A DNA stretch of 12,715 bases from Desulfobacteria bacterium (GCA_030145035.1 JAQYWL010000261.1:1-12715), one strand, 5' to 3'; counted from the first letter of the stretch, positions 1-6,372 are shown. Notes: generated from the sequence alone by a model not told the origin. Numbers and translations are program-made.

Positions 1-509
1 ATAACCCAGCCCGGCATTTTCTTGTTAAACGGTTCTTGAACAACCTCAGGGTTGTCTTCAGGTGTCCCAAAGACCTTGTGAGCCAACTGTTCCGGGTCAT
101 CAATCCTCCATATTTCATCAATGTCAAGGATTGCAAAGGGCTTTCCCTTAAGTCTAAGAAGCAACCTGTCTCCGACTGTAACACCCAGGTCTTTAAGTTC
201 CTCTTCAGTGATATCAAAGACAAGAGGATAAGGGAAAATCCAATTATTTAACAGCCTTCTCTCCTTTAAAATCCTATCGACCTCTGCTTTTTTCATTGAC
301 CCTTCAACAGGAGAAAAGAAACCATAGCAGGTGGACATGATCTCCCGGTAAACATTTCTCACCGGAGTGCCATTTTCGTCCACAGTGGCCTTAATATCGT
401 ATGATGCATTACAACTCTGTGCCAACTTCTTACCCAACGCAGGGTCTCTTACAACCCTTTCTTCAAGTCTGCCTCCATGAGGCGCTGGCCTTTCTATCAA
501 TATCGACAT
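1..509 (-). CDS. sat: Sulfate adenylyltransferase (ATP sulfurylase), N-terminal part, truncated by window edge
   Basis: Sat converts sulfate and ATP to adenosine 5'-phosphosulfate (APS) plus pyrophosphate in the cytoplasm. This is the activation step of dissimilatory sulfate reduction. I translated 169 codons by hand, and the frame is open from the start to the left edge. Family landmarks are PHGGRLEERVV (residues 10-20), an EIMSTCYGFFSPVEGSM stretch (56-72), PLVFDI (95-100), a GDRLLLRLKGKPFAILDI block (113-130) and EIWRIDDPE (132-140). This is the PUA-like N-terminal domain. The catalytic nucleotide-binding motifs (QxRNP-type and HxGH) would lie beyond the edge. The start at 509 is set by GGAGG at 516-520 with 6-nt spacing; an ATG at 514 lies in another frame that stops at once. 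The gene stands apart from trkH (498-nt gap), so it probably has its own promoter. The sequence style resembles dissimilatory Desulfobacterota Sat, but an assimilatory or sulfur-oxidising role cannot be excluded without the aprAB/dsr context. Confidence 0.93.
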   Translation of the reverse strand, partial: MSILIERPAPHGGRLEERVVRDPALGKKLAQSCNASYDIKATVDENGTPVRNVYREIMSTCYGFFSPVEGSMKKAEVDRILKERRLLNNWIFPYPLVFDITEEELKDLGVTVGDRLLLRLKGKPFAILDIDEIWRIDDPEQLAHKVFGTPEDNPEVVQEPFNKKMPGWV

Positions 510-514
510 TGCAT

Positions 515-520
515 ACCTCC
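515..520 (-). promoter_or_regulatory. Ribosome binding site of sat
   Basis: On the minus strand GGAGGT lies 6 nt (5 nt counting the final T) upstream of ATG 509. It decides between this start and the out-of-frame ATG at 514, which would sit directly against the Shine-Dalgarno sequence. Confidence 0.8.
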
Positions 521-736
521 TTACTTTTTCTTGCTATCTTAAAATAAATCACCGTTTCGGCAACTATGACCCATCCAGAATGTCAAGGCAAAAACCAAGA
601 AATTCTAAACTTTGAACTTAGCTCCGCAACATGTGTCCTCTGGCTATCCCCGACTTCTCCTCCTTTCGTGTGATTTTTTCTATCTTTTCATATTTCCTTC
701 TAATCATTGCAAATAAAACAGAAAAACGGATCGTTT

Positions 737-765
737 CTTTTAGTACAACCCCTCCATTTTGTCAA
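737..765 (-). promoter_or_regulatory. Candidate sigma-70 promoter for sat
   Basis: On the minus strand a perfect -35 TTGACA (760-765) is followed after 17 nt by TAAAAG (737-742), a 4/6 match to TATAAT. It points at sat and would give a leader of about 220 nt. A second TTGACA at 581-586 in a similar setting lacks a good -10. Assigned by eye only. Confidence 0.4.
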
Positions 766-863
766 GGACAAAATTCGTAACTTCTCAATAGCTTGAGGAT
801 TGCGCCTGTCTCACTCCCCGCTCTCCCTCTGGGGGGCAATGCTGTTGAATTAAGGCAAGCTTT

Positions 864-972
864 TCGGGCGGGGATAAACCCCGCCCCTACGAACTGCACC
901 TCCAAATGTGTGCAGGGACCAGCGTTCGTGTCCGCTCGCGAGCGTGTAGGGGCGGGGTTTATCCCCGCCCGA
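864..972. repeat. REP/REPIN-like pair: two GC-rich palindromes in inverted orientation with GTAG feet
   Basis: The 27-nt arm at 864-890 is an exact reverse complement of 946-972 (27 of 27), with a 55-nt spacer. Each arm is itself a hairpin with 8-bp stem GGGCGGGG/CCCCGCCC and a 5-nt loop (866-886 and 950-970). Immediately at the foot of each stem is GTAG (946-949 on plus; 887-890 as CTAC, i.e. GTAG on minus). A GTAG-type tetranucleotide beside an imperfect hairpin is the known signature of REP sequences recognised by RAYT (TnpA-REP) transposases, and an inverted pair is the REPIN/BIME layout. It starts about 35 nt past the trkH stop, so it could also act as a transcript end. The pairing is direct observation; the REPIN assignment is inference, and no RAYT gene is in the window. 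Confidence 0.7.
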
Positions 973-1007
973 GGGGGTGAAGGCGGGATCAGAAAGGAAG
1001 GCGGCGG

Positions 1008-2456
1008 CTACTTACGCCAGAATTCAGGTACAAACAGGACTAGAACCGTGTAGATTTCCAGTCGCCCTAAGAGCATACACAGGATAAGCAACCACTTGCC
1101 CAACACCGGGATATGGGCATAGTTATCGGTGGGGCCTACCATTCCCAGCCCCGGCCCTATGTTTCCAATGGTGGCTGCAACAGCGGCAAAAGAGGTCACC
1201 ACATCGACCCCCATAGCGGCAAGAAGAAAAGAGCACACGATAAAGAGACCCAGGTAAAGCATGAAATATCCCCATATGCTGTGGAGGACTTCGTTCGATA
1301 CGGGGCGACCTCCCAGTTTGACCTGTGTGACTGCATGGGGGTGAATCAGGCAGAAAAGCTGTTTATACGAATGCTTCAAAAGGAGCATTATGCGCAGGCA
1401 CTTCATCCCGCCGCCAGTGGAGCCTGCCGAGGCCCCCAGAAACATGCAAAAAAGCAATATGTTTTGGGAAAGAGAGGGCCACTTTTCAAAATCGGCCGTG
1501 GTGTATCCGGTCGTCGTAATGATGGAGATTACCTGGAAGGCCCCAAAACGCAATGCCTCCGAACAAGTCTCATACACTGTATGATAGACGTTGAAGCTGA
1601 CTGTAAGAACAAAAATCACAACCGCGCCCATGAAAAAACGAAATTCCGGGTTGCGCCAGAATACCCGGAGATCTCCCTTCAGGAATTGATAATGAAGGGA
1701 GAAATTGATTCCGGCAAACAGCATGAAGAGAATGACCACCGTATCGATGTACGGACTGTGATACGACCCAATGGAGGCATTTTGTGTGGAGAATCCTCCG
1801 GTGGCCATGGTCCCAAAGGTGTGGCAAAGGGCTTCAAACAGGTTCATACCGCCCAGCATCAGCAACAGGGTCTCTGCTGCGGAAAAAAGCAGATAGACCT
1901 TCCACAGGACCATGGCCGTGTCCCTTATCCGGGGCTTTAGCTTATCAGGCACAGGTCCCGGGACTTCTGCCTTGTAAAGCTGCATGCCACCGACGCCCAG
2001 CAACGGCAGGATGGCCAGAGAAAGCACAATAATCCCCATCCCACCCAGCCATTGGGTAAGGCTCCTCCAGAAGAGAAATCCTCGCGGGACTATCTCTATG
2101 TTCATCAGCACCGAAGCCCCTGTGGTCGTAAAACCCGAAATAGATTCAAAAAAGGCATCAGCAAAGGTGCTGAACACGCCCCCCCAATAATATGGGAGTG
2201 CCCCAAAAAAACCGGCAGCCGTCCACCCGATGGCCACCACGCCCATCCCCTCCCGGTGGCTCATGATCTCGCCCCTGGCGCTTCTGAAGACAAAATAGAG
2301 TACGAGGCCACTCCCCAGGGTGACCGCCATCGATTTCAACAGGGGCATAACACTTTCGTCCTGGTAGTAAAGGCCGAAAAGGAGCGGAAAGACCATGGTC
2401 AGGCCGAGAAAGAAGGTCAAAATCCCTACCAGGTGGAGGGTGTATGGCAGGCGCAT
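1008..2456 (-). CDS. trkH: Trk-type potassium uptake channel subunit TrkH
   Basis: This is the ion-conducting membrane subunit of the Trk K+ uptake system, gated by the cytoplasmic TrkA ring. Its 482 residues match the TrkH/KtrB family, with four pore repeats. The four selectivity-filter segments are visible: TTTGAS (110-115), TMATGGFS (216-223), ITTTGYTT (313-320) and IGNIGPG (430-436), each with the conserved filter glycine. GSTGGGMK (345-352) follows the third pore and belongs to the family's intramembrane gating loop region. LGRLEIYT (463-470) is the typical C-terminal signature. Many hydrophobic spans are present from residue 5 onward. The ATG directly follows the trkA stop (TAA-ATG, no intervening base), and GGAG inside the last trkA codons serves as ribosome binding site, so translation is probably coupled. 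The gene appears intact. Confidence 0.97.
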   Translation of the reverse strand: MRLPYTLHLVGILTFFLGLTMVFPLLFGLYYQDESVMPLLKSMAVTLGSGLVLYFVFRSARGEIMSHREGMGVVAIGWTAAGFFGALPYYWGGVFSTFADAFFESISGFTTTGASVLMNIEIVPRGFLFWRSLTQWLGGMGIIVLSLAILPLLGVGGMQLYKAEVPGPVPDKLKPRIRDTAMVLWKVYLLFSAAETLLLMLGGMNLFEALCHTFGTMATGGFSTQNASIGSYHSPYIDTVVILFMLFAGINFSLHYQFLKGDLRVFWRNPEFRFFMGAVVIFVLTVSFNVYHTVYETCSEALRFGAFQVISIITTTGYTTADFEKWPSLSQNILLFCMFLGASAGSTGGGMKCLRIMLLLKHSYKQLFCLIHPHAVTQVKLGGRPVSNEVLHSIWGYFMLYLGLFIVCSFLLAAMGVDVVTSFAAVAATIGNIGPGLGMVGPTDNYAHIPVLGKWLLILCMLLGRLEIYTVLVLFVPEFWRK

Positions 2457-3821
2457 TTAGAAGTACTCCAGCTTAACCATGAGGGCCTTCTCAACCTGTG
2501 GGATGGCTTGGCGGGTAGAGAAGATGATGGTCCGATCCTGTGGCACGATGACGCTGTCGCCTGTCGGGATAATAACTTCGTCTCCACGTATGATAGCCAC
2601 GACCAGGGCGCCCCTGGGAAACTGGATCTGCCGGAGAGGTTTTCCCACAATATCGGAGGTTTCCAGTGCAACAGCCTCAAGGACTTCAGCCTCTTCCCCT
2701 TTGAGCGCCATGGCAGACAGAACTTTGCCCCGGCGAACGTGTTGCAGGATGGTATTGATCGCAGCAAGTCTGGGGCTAACGATGTGTTCAAGGCCGATGG
2801 CAGAAACTAAAGGAAAGTAGCTAAACTTACTAATGCGGGTTACGGTCTTGAGCGCTCCCATCCGTTTGGCAAGAAGGGATATCAGAATGTTCGTTTCCTC
2901 GTCTCCTGTCAGCGTTGCCACCACATCCATATCCTGGATGTTTTCTTCCTGAAGGAGTCTCTGGTCGGAGCCATCCCCCTGGAGGACGACGACCTTATCA
3001 AGATGTTCTACCAACTCCCGGCAGCGATCGGGGTCTTTTTCAATCAGCTTGGTATGTATGGAGAGCCTTTCCAGGGCCTGGGCCAACTTCAGACCAAGGT
3101 TTCCGCCTCCTACCAGGAGGACGTGGTTAAAGGGTTCAGCCCGCTTCCCGAAAATCTTCAAGGCCTCCTTCAGTTCATTTTCCCCTGAAACAAAGTAGAT
3201 CAGGTCCCCTTTTAGGAGATGGTCCTCCCCGGAGGGGATAATGAGTTTTTCATTCCTGATAATGGCTGCCACAAGGATTTTCTTGTCGCCCGTCCTATGT
3301 ACTAGATCAATTAGCCTGATCCCACACACCGAGCAACTCCCGCCCAGGCGCACCCCAATGAGCTTGATGCGGCCGTCGGCAAATTCACCCACATCTACAG
3401 CCCCGGGAACTTGCAGCAGCCTCTCAACCGTCTTGACCGCCTCGGCCCCCGGATTTATCATCACATCGATGCGATAGGGATCATGCTTTAAGGCATCCTG
3501 ATACATGAGATATTCTTCGCCTCTGATACGGGTCAGCTTGATGGTTGCGGGGGAAAGGATGTTGGCAAAAAGGGAGGCCACCAGGTTGGTCTCGTCGCTG
3601 TTGGTGACAGCCAGCAAGATATCGGCCCCTTTTATGCCCGCTTGTTCAAGGATAGCCGGGCTGCTTCCACAGCCCTCGATGGTTTGGACATCCAGATTTT
3701 CAGAAATACGGCGCAAAGCGTCCGCATTTTTCTCAATAACGATTACATCCTTGTCTTCCAGGGAGAGGCGGCTGGCAGTGTGGAAACCAACCTCACCCGC
3801 GCCAACAATAATAATCTTCAC
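2457..3821 (-). CDS. trkA: Trk system potassium regulatory subunit TrkA
   Basis: TrkA is the cytoplasmic nucleotide-binding regulator that assembles on TrkH and gates K+ uptake in response to NAD(H)/ATP-type ligands. The 454-residue length fits the tandem-RCK form. RCK_N 1 starts at residue 1 with the Rossmann motif GAGEVG (7-12) and acidic E30 at the end of the second strand. RCK_C 1 covers about 140-225. RCK_N 2 starts at about 232 with GGGNLG (238-243) and E261. RCK_C 2 covers about 370-450. Translation starts at GTG 3821, preceded by AGGAG (3830-3834) at 8 nt spacing. It is followed with no gap by trkH, so the two form an operon. A TTGACA-17-TATTTG promoter candidate lies at 3860-3888. 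C51, C163 and C166 lie outside the nucleotide loops, and I assign them no role. Confidence 0.97.
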   Translation of the reverse strand: MKIIIVGAGEVGFHTASRLSLEDKDVIVIEKNADALRRISENLDVQTIEGCGSSPAILEQAGIKGADILLAVTNSDETNLVASLFANILSPATIKLTRIRGEEYLMYQDALKHDPYRIDVMINPGAEAVKTVERLLQVPGAVDVGEFADGRIKLIGVRLGGSCSVCGIRLIDLVHRTGDKKILVAAIIRNEKLIIPSGEDHLLKGDLIYFVSGENELKEALKIFGKRAEPFNHVLLVGGGNLGLKLAQALERLSIHTKLIEKDPDRCRELVEHLDKVVVLQGDGSDQRLLQEENIQDMDVVATLTGDEETNILISLLAKRMGALKTVTRISKFSYFPLVSAIGLEHIVSPRLAAINTILQHVRRGKVLSAMALKGEEAEVLEAVALETSDIVGKPLRQIQFPRGALVVAIIRGDEVIIPTGDSVIVPQDRTIIFSTRQAIPQVEKALMVKLEYF

Positions 3822-3829
3822 CGAAATCG

Positions 3830-3834
3830 CTCCT
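3830..3834 (-). promoter_or_regulatory. Ribosome binding site supporting the GTG start of trkA
   Basis: AGGAG on the minus strand is 8 nt upstream of GTG 3821. The first residues after the GTG (KIIIVGAGEVG) are the expected start of the RCK fold, so the non-ATG start is well supported. Confidence 0.75.
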
Positions 3835-3859
3835 ACAGCACTTTTTATTATCCGTCCGT

Positions 3860-3888
3860 CAAATACTACAGCACCTGCACCCTGTCAA
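3860..3888 (-). promoter_or_regulatory. Candidate sigma-70 promoter for trkAH
   Basis: Minus-strand TTGACA (3883-3888), a 17-nt spacer and TATTTG (3860-3865, 3/6 match to TATAAT) lie about 40 nt before the trkA start. The 9-mer GTGCTGTAG occurs twice between the -35 box and the start codon. Visual match only. Confidence 0.4.
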
Positions 3889-3992
3889 CGATGCATGGAT
3901 GGCAGGAGGTAGCAGCCAGCAGAGGCCGACGGTCAGAGGCAGTCTTAATGAACATCTGCCTGTTTTTTGGTTCTTGCTTCTTTGGAGTTAAT

Positions 3993-4121
3993 CCCTGGCC
4001 CAGACCCTGGCCCAGACCGGGAGTATAAGGTTAGTGGATTAATTTAAGCACGTAGCGCCAGGGCAGGCCTGGAGTATAGGCTTAGTAGATTAATTTGAGC
4101 GTGTAGCGCCCCTGGCCCAGA
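3993..4121 (+). repeat. 12-nt repeat CCCTGGCCCAGA, three copies
   Basis: Copies lie at 3993-4004 and 4005-4016 in direct tandem and at 4110-4121. The second and third are both followed by CCGG. They flank the 40-nt repeats, so the whole cluster probably arose from duplication of a larger unit. Confidence 0.75.
4020..4110 (+). repeat. 40-nt direct repeat, two copies
   Basis: 4020-4059 and 4071-4110 match at 34 of 40 positions, starting with GGAGTATA and ending with GTAGCGCC, separated by an 11-nt GC-rich linker. A partial third relative of the GCGCCAGGG...CAGGCC junction is at 4159-4183. Most differences are transitions, as expected of an older duplication. Confidence 0.8.
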
Positions 4122-4182
4122 CCGGCTTTGCTTTGCATCTGCATTTTCGATTCGCTGTCGCGCCAGGGCGGGCAGGGCAGGC

Positions 4183-4222
4183 CGTAAGGATTTTATTCCC
4201 ACCGTTGAATAAAAGGCTTACG
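4183..4222. repeat. Imperfect hairpin next to the GC repeat cluster
   Basis: GTAAGGATTTTATTC (4184-4198) pairs with 4207-4221, with two internal mismatches and an 8-nt loop; C4183-G4222 adds one pair. There is no T-run on either side, so a simple intrinsic terminator is unlikely. It may be another repeat unit. Confidence 0.5.
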
Positions 4223-4460
4223 CCTTAACTCCTGTACTGTTGTTGCTTACTGCTTGCTGATGAAAGGAAACGCGGGTCAACTGAATGTTTCTGAAACGGA
4301 TGAGTGTTTTCTAATAAGACGATACTTATATCGTGCATGATTTGCTCCAAGCGAGGACTCCGCTCTTTAGACAGATATTCTCTTACCACAGTCACTTTCT
4401 CAACCAGGTACGACTCGTATCCGATGGAAGGTGGCGCTTGTCGGTGAGAGGTATCATTCA

Positions 4461-4481
4461 GGGCGGGGTTTACCCCCGCCC
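4461..4481. repeat. Solitary GC-rich palindrome related to the 864-972 pair
   Basis: It has the same 8-bp stem GGGCGGGG/CCCCGCCC with loop TTTAC (TTTAT or ATAAA in the pair). The foot reads TTCA in place of GTAG, so it looks like a decayed or orphan copy. A 22-nt neighbour at 4493-4514 matches 826-848 beside the first pair with one indel. Confidence 0.65.
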
Positions 4482-4644
4482 GGACCCTAAAACCTCTGGG
4501 GTGAATGCTGTTGAGTCAAATTACCACCACCAGGCGGTGGCTTGTTTTATTGGTCCTGAAAGGTACCTTGGTTTAGATGCCTACAGTCCGAAGAGATAAC
4601 AGGTTACAAATTCTGCAATCGACTTCGTTATGACTCACAGGATG

Positions 4645-4824
4645 GGTGCCATGGACAAACTTGTTTGTCCGTGCCCGTTTTCGACTCGATAATGGAACCT
4701 CCAGGTATCAGAAAAACTTGAAAAATGGACATGACCGGAATCATTGAAGTACTAAACCGTTTTTCTTCTTTGTTACTTCATATCGACATCTTTCACACGG
4801 ACAAACAAGTTTGTCCATGGCACC
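4645..4824. mobile_element. 180-bp MITE/REPIN-like element with perfect 29-bp terminal inverted repeats
   Basis: 4645-4673 and 4796-4824 are exact reverse complements over 29 nt, with 122 nt between them. Each arm contains an internal palindrome GGACAAAC-TT-GTTTGTCC (4653-4670; AA loop in the other copy, 4799-4816). The interior has no credible open frame. ACAGG occurs directly after the right arm (4825-4829) and three bases before the left arm (4637-4641), a possible but imperfect target duplication. The structure is directly visible; mobility is inferred. Confidence 0.55.
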
Positions 4825-4939
4825 ACAGGTATTCACAATGGTGTGTTGTTAAACCAAATCGGAAGCTCAATCATAATCCATGTCTTATCCTTAACCTTAC
4901 TATTCCATAATTCTCATAACGGTAGAACCTTCTTATGAT

Positions 4940-4960
4940 ACCACTACCAGAGGTAGTGGT
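4940..4960 (-). terminator. Hairpin just downstream of the DRTGG gene
   Basis: A perfect 9-bp stem ACCACTACC/GGTAGTGGT with a 3-nt loop lies 13 nt beyond the stop codon. No U-run follows on the minus strand, so it may be a weak, factor-assisted or RNA-stabilising transcript end. Position is the main support. Confidence 0.5.
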
Positions 4961-4973
4961 TTAGGCCGATTAA

Positions 4974-6041
4974 TCAAAAACTGATCCCCAAGGCTTCATA
5001 CAATCTTTCAAAATTGACCTTTTCTTCGATCAGGCGAATACCGCAATAAACCTTTTCTTTTTCTCTGAGGCGAAGCTTGCGCGAGACCTCTTGGACCTTT
5101 TTTGCCACAGAATAGGTGTCGTCCCGGACCACGACAATCGGCACACCCCTCATTTCAGCTCTGGAGATCACAATTTCATTCGGGTAAAGATTGCCGGTCA
5201 GGATGAGACATTGGGTCGCGGCCTCAATGGCGGCAAGCTGGATATCGGCCCGATCACCCCCCACGATCACGGCATTGTTTCTTGCCTTTCTCATATACTC
5301 GAGGGCACGGTCCACCTGCATTCCGCCAATCAGAAAGTGCTCGATCAGACCATCCAGCTTGTTTCGGCAGCAGAGCACATCGCCGGCAAGGGCCTCCACA
5401 ACATCTCCGATCATCACGGAGCCCAGCACAGCGTCATAAGGAAGGATGCCAAAGACCGGGATGCCTTTTCGTTCCAGGAGCGGGACAATTAAGTCCTGGA
5501 GCTTTTCAGCATAACCTGCGTGTACTCTGTTCACGATGACCCCCAGGAGCCGTGTCCCGAGGCGCTCGTGGGTAGCCAAAACCCCGTCCAGATAGAGTTG
5601 TTTCTCGTAGTGATCCACAAGAAGGACACGGGCATTGAGTTTTTCGATCAGGTCATACCCTGATATATTAAGAATTTTGCCCGACTCAAGTTTGCCTGCC
5701 CCGCCAATGAGCACCACATCTTTTCCTTTCGACACTTGTTCAAAGGCATCTAAAACCTTCTCCTCCAGTCCCAGGACTTCTCCCCTGCAGCATTCCACCA
5801 TCAGGTCGTGCGTCATAACGACTGGGCAAAGCGTTTCCAAAGGATCCTTCAACATGAGCACCCTATAGATGAACCACGCGTCTTTGTCGGTCAGCACGCC
5901 GTCTATCCTGATCGGCAAGCGGCCAAAGGGCTTGAAGTAGCCTACCTTTAACCCGTCTTTGAGGAATCGCTGACCTAGCCCCATGACCATTAGATTTTTA
6001 CCTGAATATGCCGGTGTGGATCCTACATATACAGAAACCAT
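4974..6041 (-). CDS. BioD-like P-loop protein with DRTGG domain (phosphotransacetylase N-terminal family)
   Basis: This 355-residue protein has two parts. An N-terminal BioD/CobB-like P-loop domain (about 1-200) carries the nucleotide loop GSTPAYSGKN (7-16) and FKPFGR. A DRTGG-type domain (about 205-310) has GGDRAD at 261-266 in place of the name-giving residues. The same pair of domains forms the N-terminal part of long bacterial phosphotransacetylases, but the catalytic acetyl/butyryl-transferase domain is absent here, so I predict a sensor or regulatory ATPase, not an enzyme of acetyl phosphate synthesis. The P-loop ends in GKN where GKS/T is usual. It follows the ADP-forming acyl-CoA synthetase, which supports a link to acyl-CoA/acetate metabolism (inference). 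The start is set at ATG 6041 by GAGGGGG (6050-6056, 8-nt spacing); the longer frame to 6071 begins inside a heptamer array and adds ten residues not typical of the family. Confidence 0.85.
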   Translation of the reverse strand: MVSVYVGSTPAYSGKNLMVMGLGQRFLKDGLKVGYFKPFGRLPIRIDGVLTDKDAWFIYRVLMLKDPLETLCPVVMTHDLMVECCRGEVLGLEEKVLDAFEQVSKGKDVVLIGGAGKLESGKILNISGYDLIEKLNARVLLVDHYEKQLYLDGVLATHERLGTRLLGVIVNRVHAGYAEKLQDLIVPLLERKGIPVFGILPYDAVLGSVMIGDVVEALAGDVLCCRNKLDGLIEHFLIGGMQVDRALEYMRKARNNAVIVGGDRADIQLAAIEAATQCLILTGNLYPNEIVISRAEMRGVPIVVVRDDTYSVAKKVQEVSRKLRLREKEKVYCGIRLIEEKVNFERLYEALGISF

Positions 6042-6049
6042 TTCTTTTG

Positions 6050-6056
6050 CCCCCTC
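6050..6056 (-). promoter_or_regulatory. Ribosome binding site that fixes the DRTGG gene start
   Basis: GAGGGGG on the minus strand sits 8 nt before ATG 6041. The upstream ATG at 6071 comes from the AATGACC repeat and has only repeat sequence ahead of it. Confidence 0.75.
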
Positions 6057-6058
6057 AT

Positions 6059-6135
6059 CGTCATTGGTCATTGGTCATTGGTCATTGGTCATTGGTTATT
6101 GGTTATTGGTTATTGGTTATTCGTTATTCGTTACT
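6059..6135 (+). repeat. Heptamer array, 11 units of GGTCATT/GGTTATT type
   Basis: Eleven consecutive 7-nt units: CGTCATT, four GGTCATT, four GGTTATT, CGTTATT, CGTTACT. On the coding strand the array ends 3 nt before the Shine-Dalgarno of the DRTGG gene. Each minus-strand unit (AATGACC or AATAACC) can supply an ATG, which misleads start prediction. Confidence 0.92.
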
Positions 6136-6179
6136 CCAAACTGAGAGCTCGGTCATAACTTGGCCAGTATTCATAATGA

Positions 6180-6253
6180 ACCACGAAGGACACGAAGGGA
6201 CACGAAGATCAAATTTCTAAAGATTCTTTAGTGTACTTCGTGCCCTTCGTGGT
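6180..6253. repeat. CACGAAGG inverted-repeat element
   Basis: ACCACGAAGGACACGAAGG (6180-6198) pairs with 6235-6253 at 17 of 19 positions. A small inner hairpin CTAAAG-ATT-CTTTAG lies between. CACGAAG is also repeated in tandem inside the left arm. Similar sequences are familiar to me from intergenic DNA of environmental genomes, but I cannot search to confirm that. Confidence 0.7.
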
Positions 6254-6308
6254 AATAAAACCATATCGGAAAACAAAACCTGCCGAAGTTATAACCGAAG
6301 CCCCAAAC

Positions 6309-6327
6309 TGAGCTAAAGTGCCTAAAG
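6309..6327 (-). repeat. Single inverted copy of the 19-nt repeat found between lpxD and fabZ
   Basis: Read on the minus strand this is CTTTAGGCACTTTAGCTCA, matching 10875-10893 on the plus strand at 18 of 19 positions. Confidence 0.7.
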
Positions 6328-6332
6328 CTGGA

Positions 6333-6364
6333 AATCCAAAATCCCCAATCCAAAATCCCCAATC
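6333..6364 (+). repeat. 14-nt tandem repeat
   Basis: AATCCAAAATCCCC occurs twice without gap (6333-6346 and 6347-6360), followed by AATC of a third unit. It ends just short of the stop codon of the acyl-CoA synthetase gene. Confidence 0.8.
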
Positions 6365-6372
6365 GACTAATC

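Larger units (their letters stand above)
510..1007. other. trkH-sat intergenic region, no gene seen
   Basis: These 498 nt separate the trkH stop from the sat start. The sat-proximal half is AT-rich and carries two TTGACA boxes on the minus strand (760-765 and 581-586). The trkH-proximal half holds a GC-rich palindrome pair (864-972) and a 12-bp palindrome, CGCTCGCGAGCG, at 933-944. The open frame at 793-1053 (+) runs through the palindromes and into trkH; it has no ribosome binding site and is not credible. Confidence 0.75.
3822..4973. other. 1.15-kb repeat-rich gap between the DRTGG gene and trkA, no credible gene
   Basis: This is the longest non-coding stretch of the window. From the trkA side it holds a promoter candidate, a GC-rich cluster of 12-nt and 40-nt direct repeats (3993-4183), a 16-bp imperfect hairpin (4183-4222), a lone GC palindrome (4461-4481), a 180-bp element with 29-bp perfect inverted repeats (4645-4824) and a 9-bp perfect hairpin next to the DRTGG gene stop (4940-4960). 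Two plus-strand open frames (4333-4599, 88 codons; 4725-4910, 61 codons) run across these repeats, lack a good ribosome binding site and resemble nothing I recognise. The region could be a graveyard of small mobile elements. Confidence 0.7.
6042..6372. other. Repeat-filled gap between acyl-CoA synthetase and DRTGG genes
   Basis: These 331 nt contain four repeat types in a row: a heptamer array (6059-6135), a CACGAAGG inverted repeat (6180-6253), a copy of a TTTAGGCACTTTAG motif (6309-6327) and a 14-nt tandem (6333-6364). I see no gene and no clear promoter. Confidence 0.75.

Noticed and set aside
36..251. 71-codon plus-strand open frame
   Set aside because: Antisense to the sat N-terminus, which is clearly recognisable on the minus strand.
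793..1053. 86-codon plus-strand open frame
   Set aside because: It is made largely of the REP-like palindromes and their spacer and runs into the 3' end of trkH; no ribosome binding site.
1113..1940. 275-codon plus-strand open frame
   Set aside because: It is wholly antisense to trkH, which has all four pore motifs. The translation has no recognisable domain and no ribosome binding site.
2052..2810. 252-codon plus-strand open frame
   Set aside because: It spans the trkH-trkA junction in antisense, with composition typical of a shadow frame of GC-rich genes.
4333..4599. 88-codon plus-strand open frame in the large gap
   Set aside because: It crosses the GC palindrome at 4461-4481 and the repeated AATGCTGTTGA module, lacks a Shine-Dalgarno sequence and resembles no family I know.
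4725..4910. 61-codon plus-strand open frame
   Set aside because: It starts inside and runs out of the 180-bp inverted-repeat element; no ribosome binding site and no family resemblance.
4940..4960. Classical intrinsic terminator
   Set aside because: The stem is perfect but no U-run follows on the transcribed strand, so I list it only as a tentative transcript end.
6041..6071. Longer N-terminus of the DRTGG protein
   Set aside because: The ten extra codons start within the heptamer array, while GAGGGGG at 8 nt supports ATG 6041 and the family starts there.
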